The position numbers and the translations under genes are program-made. A stretch of DNA of 64,000 nt from Fibrella aestuarina BUZ 2 (GTDB taxonomy: Bacteria > Bacteroidota > Bacteroidia > Cytophagales > Spirosomataceae): contig NC_020054.1 of NCBI RefSeq assembly GCF_000331105.1, positions 6,337,815 to 6,401,814 of the forward strand, written 5' to 3'. The notes below the pieces were generated by a model, which had not been told where the DNA came from, made no database searches, and saw nothing but the letters and a program-made list of their open reading frames with translations. This document shows, piece after piece, positions 57,264 through 64,000 of the stretch (positions within the stretch are counted from its first letter, which is position 1; every line of letters begins with the position of its first letter).

Positions 57264-57305
57264 AAACGCAAAAAGCCGCTTCCTAGGAAGCGGCTTTTTG
57301 CGTTT
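57264..57305 (+). terminator. Intrinsic terminator of the M16 peptidase gene
   Basis: 42-bp perfect palindrome with AAAAAGCCGCTTCCT arms and internal T-run. Confidence 0.88.
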
Positions 57306-57371
57306 AGGATGATATATGTCATTCGAATAAATCATCAATAATTCACTCAATGTCTGCCAGTGGAAACGTAC

Positions 57372-57917
57372 CTAGGCGGCTTTCTGAATCGGGACGACCG
57401 CCTGCGTTTCGTCCCAGGTCAAGAGCATATTCACGCCGCCGGGTTGCGGCTCAAAGCTGATGAAGAATTGCTCGGCGGCGGGCGTGTAGGTACGTGTCGG
57501 CACGGTCAGGCGCATGACGTCGGCGTCTTCTTTGTAGCTCACGCCCCACTGCCCCGTGCGGCGGTTGATGATGACCGTCCAGTCGGTGAGCGTCGGGATG
57601 GTGTACAGCGAGTAACGACCTTTGGTGAGCCGGTTACCCCCCAGACGTACATCCTGCGCCAGTTCGATGAGCGTAGCGGCATTGGCGCCTGTGCGCCAGA
57701 CGGTATCGTACTTCACCACGCCCCCGAAGACCGTGCGGCCCCGTTTGCTGGGCTGGCTGTAGGTCACCTTTACAGAAATGCCATTTTGCGTGACCTGGGC
57801 GACGGCTTTGGGGCTGCGGCTGCCCGACCAGCGAAGGTACAGCGCGATCAGAATCAGGAGGAGCACAACCCCACCAATTATGAGCCAGGTGGTTGTGTCG
57901 AATGCGGTTAAGTCCAT
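57372..57917 (-). CDS. DUF2911 membrane-anchored protein
   Basis: 181 residues from the ATG at 57917 (an upstream TTG is less likely). One N-terminal anchor (TTTWLIIGGVVLLLILIALY), then a periplasmic beta-rich DUF2911 domain: VFGGVVKYDTVWRTGANAAT, LTKGRYSLYTIPT and INRRTGQWGVSY. Function unknown in the family. Confidence 0.88.
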   Translation of the reverse strand: MDLTAFDTTTWLIIGGVVLLLILIALYLRWSGSRSPKAVAQVTQNGISVKVTYSQPSKRGRTVFGGVVKYDTVWRTGANAATLIELAQDVRLGGNRLTKGRYSLYTIPTLTDWTVIINRRTGQWGVSYKEDADVMRLTVPTRTYTPAAEQFFISFEPQPGGVNMLLTWDETQAVVPIQKAA

Positions 57918-57954
57918 GAGCAATGAAAACAGATTGTGGCGCAAGAGTAAGTAA

Positions 57955-57978
57955 AAAGGCCCGTTTTAGCGGACCTTT
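57955..57978 (-). terminator. Intrinsic terminator of aspS
   Basis: On the minus strand AAAGGTCCG pairs with CGGGCCTTT via one G-T pair and is followed by T residues. Confidence 0.75.
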
Positions 57979-58008
57979 CTAGCAGTATACAATCAAACAG
58001 GTTTCTCC

Positions 58009-59757
58009 TTAAACGGTCGTTTTGATCTTTAGTTCGTCCAGTTGCTTGTTGGCAATGGTCGAGGGCGAGTCGATCATGACGTCGCGACCAGCGTTGTTTT
58101 TGGGGAAAGCGATGAAATCACGAATGCTGTCGGCCCCACCGAAGAGCGAGCAAAGCCGGTCGAATCCGAAGGCGATACCACCGTGCGGCGGCGCGCCAAA
58201 TTCAAACGCGTCCATCAAAAAGCCAAACTGCGCCTTGGCCTCATCGTCGCTGAAGCCCAGCAGGCTGAACATGCGGGCCTGCAAGTCGCGGTTGAAGATC
58301 CGGATCGAGCCGCCACCCACTTCGGTACCATTAATCACCAGGTCATAGGCATTGGCCCGCACGGCGCCGGGGTCGGTGTCGAGCAGCGGAATGTCTTCGG
58401 GCTTGGGCGACGTAAACGGGTGGTGCATGGCAAACCAGCGCCCTTCCTCCTCGCCGTATTCGAGCAGCGGGAAGTCGAGCACCCACAGCACCTTATAGTC
58501 GTCGGGGTTGCGCAGACCGAGGCGCGTGCCCATTTCGAGGCGAAGCTCGTTCAGTTGTTTGCGGGTTTTGTTGGCCTCGCCCGCCAGCAGCAGCAGCAGA
58601 TCGCCGGGCTGTGCGTTCATGGCCGTTGCCCAGCCCGCGAGTTCGTCGGGTGAATAGAATTTATCGACCGACGATTTGACGCTGCCGTCGTCATTGACAC
58701 GGGCGTAGATCAGGCCTTTGGCACCAATCTGCGGGCGTTTCACCCAGTCGGTCAGTTCATCAATCTGCTTGCGGGTATACGAGGCCGCGCCCGTTGCGCA
58801 GATACCCACCACCAGTTCAGCACTGTCGAATACGCTGAAGCCTTTGCCCTGCACCTGCTCGGTCAACTCAACGAACGGCATACCGAACCGGATGTCGGGC
58901 TTATCGGAGCCGTAGAGCCGCATCGCATCGGCATAGGTCATGCGGGGCACTTCGGGCAGGTCGATGCTTTTCACCGATTTGAACAGGTGGCGCACCAGTC
59001 CCTCAAACATGTTGAGAATGTCTTCCTGCTCCACAAACGACATCTCGCAGTCGATTTGCGTGAACTCGGGTTGCCGGTCGGCGCGCAGGTCTTCGTCACG
59101 GAAGCACTTGACAATCTGGTAGTACCGATCGAACCCCGACACCATCAGTAGTTGCTTAAACGTCTGCGGCGATTGGGGCAAGGCGTAAAATTCACCGGGG
59201 TTCATGCGGCTGGGCACCACAAAGTCACGAGCACCCTCGGGCGTCGATTTGATCAGCACCGGCGTTTCAACTTCGATAAACTCCTGGCCGTCCATGTACT
59301 CGCGGGTGCGGCGGGCGACCTGATGGCGCAGTTCGAGGTTGCGGCGAACCGGGTTCCGGCGCAGGTCGAGGTAGCGATAGCGCATCCGCAGGTCATCACC
59401 ACCGTCGGTTTCATCGTCGATCAGGAAGGGCGGCAGCTTGGCGGGGTTTAGAACGGTCAGTTCGGTCGGGCGCACCTCGATATCGCCGGTGGGCAGGTTC
59501 GGGTTTTTCGCCTGCCGTTCGGTCACTTTGCCTTTCGCCTGAATCACAAATTCGCGGCCCAGCGTGCGGGCCGTGGCAAAAAGTGGAGCCGCCGACACGC
59601 CTTCTTCAAGAATAAGCTGGGTGATGCCGTAGCGGTCGCGCAAGTCGATCCAGAGTACCCCTCCTTTATCGCGAATGGTTTGTACCCAGCCACTTAGGCT
59701 AACCGTTTTTTCACTATCCGACAAACGCAGTTCGCCGCAGGTATGAGTTCGAAGCAT
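58009..59757 (-). CDS. aspS: Aspartyl-tRNA synthetase
   Basis: 582 residues, bacterial-type class II synthetase. N-terminal OB fold ([20 protein letters not shown]), motif 2 [18 protein letters not shown], the bacterial GAD insertion domain in the middle, and motif 3 [13 protein letters not shown]. Charges tRNA(Asp). Whether it also charges tRNA(Asn) cannot be judged here. Confidence 0.97.
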   Translation of the reverse strand: MLRTHTCGELRLSDSEKTVSLSGWVQTIRDKGGVLWIDLRDRYGITQLILEEGVSAAPLFATARTLGREFVIQAKGKVTERQAKNPNLPTGDIEVRPTELTVLNPAKLPPFLIDDETDGGDDLRMRYRYLDLRRNPVRRNLELRHQVARRTREYMDGQEFIEVETPVLIKSTPEGARDFVVPSRMNPGEFYALPQSPQTFKQLLMVSGFDRYYQIVKCFRDEDLRADRQPEFTQIDCEMSFVEQEDILNMFEGLVRHLFKSVKSIDLPEVPRMTYADAMRLYGSDKPDIRFGMPFVELTEQVQGKGFSVFDSAELVVGICATGAASYTRKQIDELTDWVKRPQIGAKGLIYARVNDDGSVKSSVDKFYSPDELAGWATAMNAQPGDLLLLLAGEANKTRKQLNELRLEMGTRLGLRNPDDYKVLWVLDFPLLEYGEEEGRWFAMHHPFTSPKPEDIPLLDTDPGAVRANAYDLVINGTEVGGGSIRIFNRDLQARMFSLLGFSDDEAKAQFGFLMDAFEFGAPPHGGIAFGFDRLCSLFGGADSIRDFIAFPKNNAGRDVMIDSPSTIANKQLDELKIKTTV

Positions 59758-60044
59758 GATAAGGTCTCAAGGGCCAACGGTGGCGACCAACAATCAAGAG
59801 TAGCACCGCGGGTATTGTCCCATCGACTGCGTTGACCGGCCAACGTTGAACGTAAAAAGTGGCCGCAAAAATAGCCAGCTTAGCAGGGTTTCGCAACGAT
59901 AAAGGTGGCGATGGCAACGCCGATGACGCAGATTGAGGGGATGGTCGCGGATTCGTGACTAGCGCCGACCAACAAGTAAGCGATTATCCTTACACAATCC
60001 GTACTTATCTGCCCAATCCGCGTCCTCTGCATTCAATCTGTATG
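59758..60044. other. Intergenic region without a supported gene
   Basis: 287 bp between aspS and the DUF5723 gene, both leftward. Apart from the aspS upstream region nothing recognisable was seen. Confidence 0.5.
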
Positions 60045-61502
60045 CTAGTCGTTGTCGGTGTTGCGGGAGCCGAAGCCCATCGCCAGCCCCAGGTACACAT
60101 CGACGCCACGCGGGCGGATGCCGTTGTTGCTCGTACCAATTAGCCCCAGCAGGTTATCAGACCCGGCCCAGACTGGCCCGGCCCGTAGCGACAGCCCTAC
60201 CTGCGCGCCCCCGTTGACCACCGAAAGCGGCACCGATACGCCGCCCCATTTTACATCGTAGCGGGGCACGATGGCCAGCACGGTAGGCTGGTGAGCCGCA
60301 ATGGCCGAGTTGCTGCGCAGATCCTGCCACAAAGCGACCTGCAACCCCAGGCCCGTAGGCAGTGCGTAGTCGGCCGAGAGGTTGAGCGACGTCGGGAGCC
60401 CGCTCGTAAACTTACCCCGGTTCTGCGCTTCGGTCACGCCCAGCTTTTCGCGGATAATGTTCACGGCCTGCTCGGTATTGCGCACATCGTCGAAATCGCT
60501 GGGCAGGAATCTCGTTTTCTGCTGCGTGATATCATACGACTCGCCCGAGTACGTCACGGCGCCCAGATCGGTCAGGGCCAGCCCCAGGCGCATGGTGGGA
60601 CTTTCCGAATCAAGCTGACGTACATAGGCAAGCCCAACGTCGACACCCACGCCGCGGCCCGGCGCATTGCCGCTGACCAGCGAACTGAGCGTCAGGTTTT
60701 GGTTATTCAGGAAGGACGTAAAGCCAAAGTCGGCGTTGATGCGGCTGATGTCGAGGTAGCCCCCGTCAGGTACGTTCGGGTCGGGTAAGACGGTGTAGTC
60801 GAGGCCCCGGTTCACGAAATAACCCGAGGTAAAGCCCACCAGGTATTTTAAGGTAATACCCGCCATCAGTTTGTCGGTCTCCGATTCGAGCAGTGTATGC
60901 CCGATGCTCGCGGCCAGTTCGCCATATACGTTTGTGTTTACGCTGAACGCATTGTTGCGGCTGGGAATGCTGTAATAAGCCGAACTGGCCAGGCTGGCCC
61001 GAATCGCCGCCAGCAGTTGCTCCGACGCCCCCCAAATCTGGCCCGATGCCCGTAGGCGCGTCGACAGCCCGATAACGGTGCGTGGTCCGAGGCTCAACTG
61101 CGCCGCTGGCCCCCGGAATTCGGCCCAAAGCGTGCCGTTTTTGGGTTTACCATCCAGTATTTCCTGCGTGTAATCGGTTTCGAAGCGGAGCGCGCCGTTG
61201 GCCTGCCGATACTGCCCAGGTACGTTGCCGGTCACCAGGCGCAACAGCGAGTACGGTGCCTGATACCGTACGTAATTGTTGTTGACGTTGAGGCCCACTG
61301 CCCCAAGGCTGAAGTAAAACCGGTGGGGTGAATCGGCCAGCCACGCCGGATTTTGGTAGGCACGGTGAATTCCCCCTTCTGGACTAGTCGTTAACCCCAG
61401 CAGGTTCTGCGCGGATGCGACGAATGGGGCAAGACCGGCACCAAGAAGAAAGAGCCGACGGAGGTAGGATCGCGTACGCAAAGATGAGTTGGTTGTATTC
61501 AT
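60045..61502 (-). CDS. DUF5723 family outer-membrane protein
   Basis: 485 residues; signal peptide ending FVASAQ, followed by a beta-barrel-like repeat pattern with IHRAYQNPAWLADSPHRFYF near the N terminus. This NPA motif and the general layout fit the DUF5723 group, which resembles long-chain fatty-acid channel type barrels. Ends VDVYLGLAMGFGSRNTDND. Function unknown. Confidence 0.75.
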   Translation of the reverse strand: MNTTNSSLRTRSYLRRLFLLGAGLAPFVASAQNLLGLTTSPEGGIHRAYQNPAWLADSPHRFYFSLGAVGLNVNNNYVRYQAPYSLLRLVTGNVPGQYRQANGALRFETDYTQEILDGKPKNGTLWAEFRGPAAQLSLGPRTVIGLSTRLRASGQIWGASEQLLAAIRASLASSAYYSIPSRNNAFSVNTNVYGELAASIGHTLLESETDKLMAGITLKYLVGFTSGYFVNRGLDYTVLPDPNVPDGGYLDISRINADFGFTSFLNNQNLTLSSLVSGNAPGRGVGVDVGLAYVRQLDSESPTMRLGLALTDLGAVTYSGESYDITQQKTRFLPSDFDDVRNTEQAVNIIREKLGVTEAQNRGKFTSGLPTSLNLSADYALPTGLGLQVALWQDLRSNSAIAAHQPTVLAIVPRYDVKWGGVSVPLSVVNGGAQVGLSLRAGPVWAGSDNLLGLIGTSNNGIRPRGVDVYLGLAMGFGSRNTDND

Positions 61503-61544
61503 GCGCAGGCTACACTACAGGTTGTCTATAGGTAGCTATACGCC

Positions 61545-61586
61545 GCAAAGAAAACGCAACGCGGCTAAAGCGTGCGTTTTCTTTGT
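61545..61586. terminator. Hairpin between DUF5723 gene and nfu
   Basis: 14-bp arms GCAAAGAAAACGCA with one mismatch and a T-run on the plus side; may end nfu transcription from the right even though the U-tract is on the other strand. Confidence 0.5.
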
Positions 61587-61674
61587 TTTTCTGATGAAAC
61601 GGACGAAAGACCGCCTGACAGCCCGACGTTTTCTGGAATTACCCGCACCGATGGCCGTTAGGCAACCCGGCGGC

Positions 61675-62277
61675 TTAAACGCCCTCAGCTTCAACCGTTT
61701 TCACGGCAGGCACCAGGCGCGTCAGCAAGTTTTCGATACCAGCTTTCAACGTGAGCGTTGACGAGGGACAACCACTGCATGAGCCCTGCAACAGCACTTT
61801 CACCGTGCCGGTTGCTTCGTCGAAGGCGTGAAAATTAATGGCGCCCCCGTCTGACTCAACCGCCGGCCGGACGTACTGGTCGAGCGCGGCTTTGATCTGC
61901 TGTACGGTTTCGCTGTCGGCTTCGAGGCGGGTCGAGTTCAGCTCCATGGTGCGCTGCACAAACACGGGCTTGTCGGCCTCAAAATAGTCTTTCAGGAAGA
62001 CCTTTACTTCAAATAGAATCTCACCCCAGTCGACGTCTTCGTCTTTGGTCAGGGTGATGAAATTACCGGCAATAAACACCCGACGGACACCATCGACGCC
62101 AAAAAGCGCCACGGCGAGGGGTGAATTTTTGCCTTCTTTCAGCGCTTCCGACGGCTCGGCATAGTCGAACGAAAGACCATCTGGAACCAATTCTCGGTTC
62201 AGCACGAACTTCATCGAGTTGGGGTTCGGGCTTTGTTCCGTATAAATCGAAACGGGCGGGCGCAACGCTGCGTGCAT
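61675..62277 (-). CDS. NifU-family iron-sulfur cluster carrier (Nfu)
   Basis: 200 residues with an N-terminal Nfu_N domain (IYTEQSPNPNSMKFVLN at 11-27) and C-terminal NifU domain containing the cluster-binding CxxC, Cys167-Cys170 (GSCSGCPSSTLTLK). Transfers Fe-S clusters to client proteins. It is a single gene. Confidence 0.93.
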   Translation of the reverse strand: MHAALRPPVSIYTEQSPNPNSMKFVLNRELVPDGLSFDYAEPSEALKEGKNSPLAVALFGVDGVRRVFIAGNFITLTKDEDVDWGEILFEVKVFLKDYFEADKPVFVQRTMELNSTRLEADSETVQQIKAALDQYVRPAVESDGGAINFHAFDEATGTVKVLLQGSCSGCPSSTLTLKAGIENLLTRLVPAVKTVEAEGV

Positions 62278-62379
62278 GGTAATGAGGTTAACGTTTGAAG
62301 GTTAACGTTGACCGTTCTGCGCAAAGTTCAACAAATAGGACGATGAGCGATAAACGGTGAGGGCATAACGTGGGCTCGC

Positions 62380-62808
62380 CTAGTCTTTATCACTCGCCAC
62401 TCTCGTCACAAACGCCTCGCTGAAGGCTTTGATCTGATCGCGGATGCGGGCGTAGTTAGCCATGACGCTCGCTTCGTCGGGGCCGGTGACTTTAGAGGGG
62501 TCTTCGAAATTATGGTGTAGCCGATTGGTTTGCCCAATCCAGACGGGGCAACGCTCAGCGGCGCTATCGCAGACCGTAATCACATAATCGAATGGAAGGT
62601 GCGCGTACTCATCCACGTGATTCGACGTATGATGGCTGATGTCGATCCCATCGTCGGCCATCGTCTGTACGGCGCGGGGGTTCAGGCCGTGCGTTTCGAC
62701 GCCCGCGCTGTACACCGCCGCCCGGTCACCGGCGAACCGTTGCAGGTACCCATGCGCCATCTGGCTGCGGGTCGAGTTACCGGTGCAGAGAACAAGGATA
62801 TGTAACAT
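62380..62808 (-). CDS. arsC: Thioredoxin-coupled arsenate reductase
   Basis: Low-molecular-weight phosphatase-type ArsC, 142 residues. Nucleophile loop CTGNSTRSQ with Cys8 and Arg14, and the redox pair Cys80/Cys87 in VCDSAAERCPVW, matching the triple-cysteine relay of S. aureus ArsC. Reduces arsenate to arsenite using thioredoxin. Last gene of the arsM-arsN2-arsC run; a hairpin region separates it from arsN2. Confidence 0.93.
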   Translation of the reverse strand: MLHILVLCTGNSTRSQMAHGYLQRFAGDRAAVYSAGVETHGLNPRAVQTMADDGIDISHHTSNHVDEYAHLPFDYVITVCDSAAERCPVWIGQTNRLHHNFEDPSKVTGPDEASVMANYARIRDQIKAFSEAFVTRVASDKD

Positions 62809-62828
62809 AGTCAGGTTAGTGTTTTCTA

Positions 62829-62951
62829 TTCACTGTTGACAGTCCACTGTTTGTCGAAACGAATTGCTTGCTGTACAGATGCCGATATGGGGGATGAGCC
62901 GTTGACAACAGTGAACGGTAGACGGAGGACAGCGAACAGTGGACTGTTAAC
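62829..62951. repeat. Inverted-repeat region between arsN2 and arsC
   Basis: CACTGTTGACAGTCCACTGT-type left arm pairs with ACAGTGGACTGTTAAC at the right end; an extra partial copy lies between. The right end reaches the arsN2 stop codon. Confidence 0.7.
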
Positions 62952-63382
62952 TATATAGTGAGCTGCATGACCACAGACGAATCCGGGCAGAGTGTGCTGA
63001 ACTGCTGCGTTTGCGCAATGGCTTCAGGTACGTTGTCGCGACTGATGTAGCCAAAACCCAGGCGTTCAAAATAGGCATCGGCCGATGTGGTGAGCAGGTA
63101 TAGGTCCGTCAGGCCGTTGTGCTGCGCCGCCTGTAACAGGCCATCCACTAACGTCTGCCCGATGTATTGGCCCCGGTACTCGGGCGAAACCACCACCGAA
63201 CGCAGCAGCCCCACCTCACCCAACGGCTCGATCCCGGCCGCCCCAATCAACTCACCCTCCTCCGACTGAGCCAGCAAAAAGGTCGACAAATCGGTGGGCA
63301 GATCGGCGGTAGGCAAGTCCGCCTGCGTCAGTAGGGTAACAAGGGCGGGGCGGTCGTCGGCGGTGGCGGGGCGGTACGTCAT
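62951..63382 (-). CDS. arsN2: ArsN2-type GNAT acetyltransferase
   Basis: 143 residues from the ATG at 63382; the longer upstream frame overlaps arsM and is rejected. GNAT fold with the acetyl-CoA loop VVSPEYRGQYIGQTLV. The C-terminal LTTSADAYFERLGFGYISRD and STLCPDSSVV segments are characteristic of ArsN2 proteins encoded in arsenic operons. Relatives acetylate arsinothricin or are suspected to act on organoarsenicals. Confidence 0.88.
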   Translation of the reverse strand: MTYRPATADDRPALVTLLTQADLPTADLPTDLSTFLLAQSEEGELIGAAGIEPLGEVGLLRSVVVSPEYRGQYIGQTLVDGLLQAAQHNGLTDLYLLTTSADAYFERLGFGYISRDNVPEAIAQTQQFSTLCPDSSVVMQLTI

Positions 63383-63419
63383 GGCTTGGCTATTTGGGAG
63401 CAAAACTAACAGACACGGA

Positions 63420-64000
63420 TTAACAGCAATCGGGGCCGCAACAGGCGGTGCCAGCCGTAGCCCCCACCAACGTAGCTTCAGCCGACGCCTGAACGTTCGC
63501 TTTTTCGGCGTAAACCGTGATACTGAAAATACCAATCTGCGTAGCCTTGTAAGCCGTCAGTTCCGCCGCCGTCAGGTACTGCGTCAGCAAATCGTCGGGT
63601 AGTACGATGGGTTTCCGCTTCTGAATCTGGACGTTTGTAAAGCCAGCCTGCGTCACCGTGTCGAGGTAGGCCTGCTCCTGAATGGCACCCGATACGCAGC
63701 CCGCGTACAGCTCGGCCGCCTGCCGAATTGCGGGGGGCAACGTACCGGCCAGCACGATATCGGAGATGCTAAAATGGCCGCCCGGTTTCAGGATTCGGAA
63801 GGTCTCGGCAAACGCCTGGGCTTTGTTGGGTACCAGGTTCATCACGCAGTTGCTCACCACCACGTCGGCCAGGTTATGGGGCAGCGGCATGTCTTCGATG
63901 TCGCCATAGACAAACTCGACGTTGGTGTAGCCCAGCTTTTTGGTGTTCTGCCGGGCGCGGTCGATCATAGCGGGCGTCATGTCGAGGCCAATCACGCGGC
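63420..64000 (-). CDS. arsM: Arsenite S-adenosylmethionine methyltransferase (5' part outside window)
   Basis: The reading frame continues past the right edge, so the N terminus is missing. SAM-binding VIGLDMTPAMIDRARQN and FVYGDIEDMPLP, then arsenic-binding cysteines in VVSNCVMNLVP and YAGCVSGAIQ. The tail ends TACCGPDCC, a typical extra Cys-rich terminus. Methylates arsenite to mono/di/trimethyl species. 37 bp upstream of arsN2 on the same strand. Confidence 0.93.
   Translation of the reverse strand, partial: RVIGLDMTPAMIDRARQNTKKLGYTNVEFVYGDIEDMPLPHNLADVVVSNCVMNLVPNKAQAFAETFRILKPGGHFSISDIVLAGTLPPAIRQAAELYAGCVSGAIQEQAYLDTVTQAGFTNVQIQKRKPIVLPDDLLTQYLTAAELTAYKATQIGIFSITVYAEKANVQASAEATLVGATAGTACCGPDCC

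Noticed and set aside
1..64000. CRISPR arrays, tRNA or rRNA genes
   Set aside because: No regularly spaced direct repeats, and no cloverleaf or rRNA-like sequence was noticed; the repeats seen are inverted, not direct.

Overview
The window comes from a chromosome of a Cytophagales bacterium (Bacteroidota), most like the Spirosoma/Fibrella group. Grounds are inference from gene content: a SusC/SusD pair, a type IX secretion C-terminal sorting domain, TAnnTTTG promoter elements with little Shine-Dalgarno signal, fairly high GC, and DUF families typical of this phylum. About 54 protein genes are supported. No rRNA, tRNA, CRISPR array or prophage was seen.

Layout. 1-7.1 kb: end of a TPR membrane protein, rpiB, a DedA protein, a GntP permease, and an M16 peptidase pair (active plus zinc-site-less partner). 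7.1-7.9 kb: a REP-associated tyrosine transposase bracketed by three 33-bp hairpins. 7.9-13 kb: OmpA-like and VWA-like envelope proteins, a broken DUF1016 nuclease gene, a lipoprotein and an amidohydrolase. 13-17.3 kb: omega-amidase, def, ruvX, a VapBC-like pair, an ArsR regulator and an Old Yellow Enzyme. 17.4-25 kb: GT-C glycosyltransferase, PfkB kinase, OPT transporter, pyrF, rfbC. 25-29.8 kb: MarR regulator with a tripartite EmrAB-TolC type efflux operon. 30-40.5 kb: DJ-1 protein, a T9SS-exported HExxH protein, uvrA, endonuclease V, yqeY, cvpA, rlmN. 40.6-57.3 kb: a 1746-residue surface protein, a SusCD pair, an oxidoreductase, a barrel protein and a third M16 peptidase. 57.3-64 kb: aspS, a DUF5723 protein, nfu and an arsenic operon (arsM, arsN2, arsC) running off the right edge.

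The most unusual signal lies between genes. Many gene ends carry very long hairpins (arms about 22-57 bp, several perfect) whose sequences differ from site to site but whose arms are themselves built from short quasi-repeats. They start at or within a few bases of stop codons. One lies in frame inside uvrA and is translated. Separately, the word ACGTACC/GGTACGT occurs about 85 times by eye on both strands and in all codon phases, roughly ten times chance, and in places runs into promoter elements.

Genes acting together: the two M16 genes at 3.5-7.1 kb; MarR-TolC-HlyD-MFS; VapB-VapC; SusC-SusD; arsM-arsN2-arsC; and plausibly ArsR with the flavin enone reductase.
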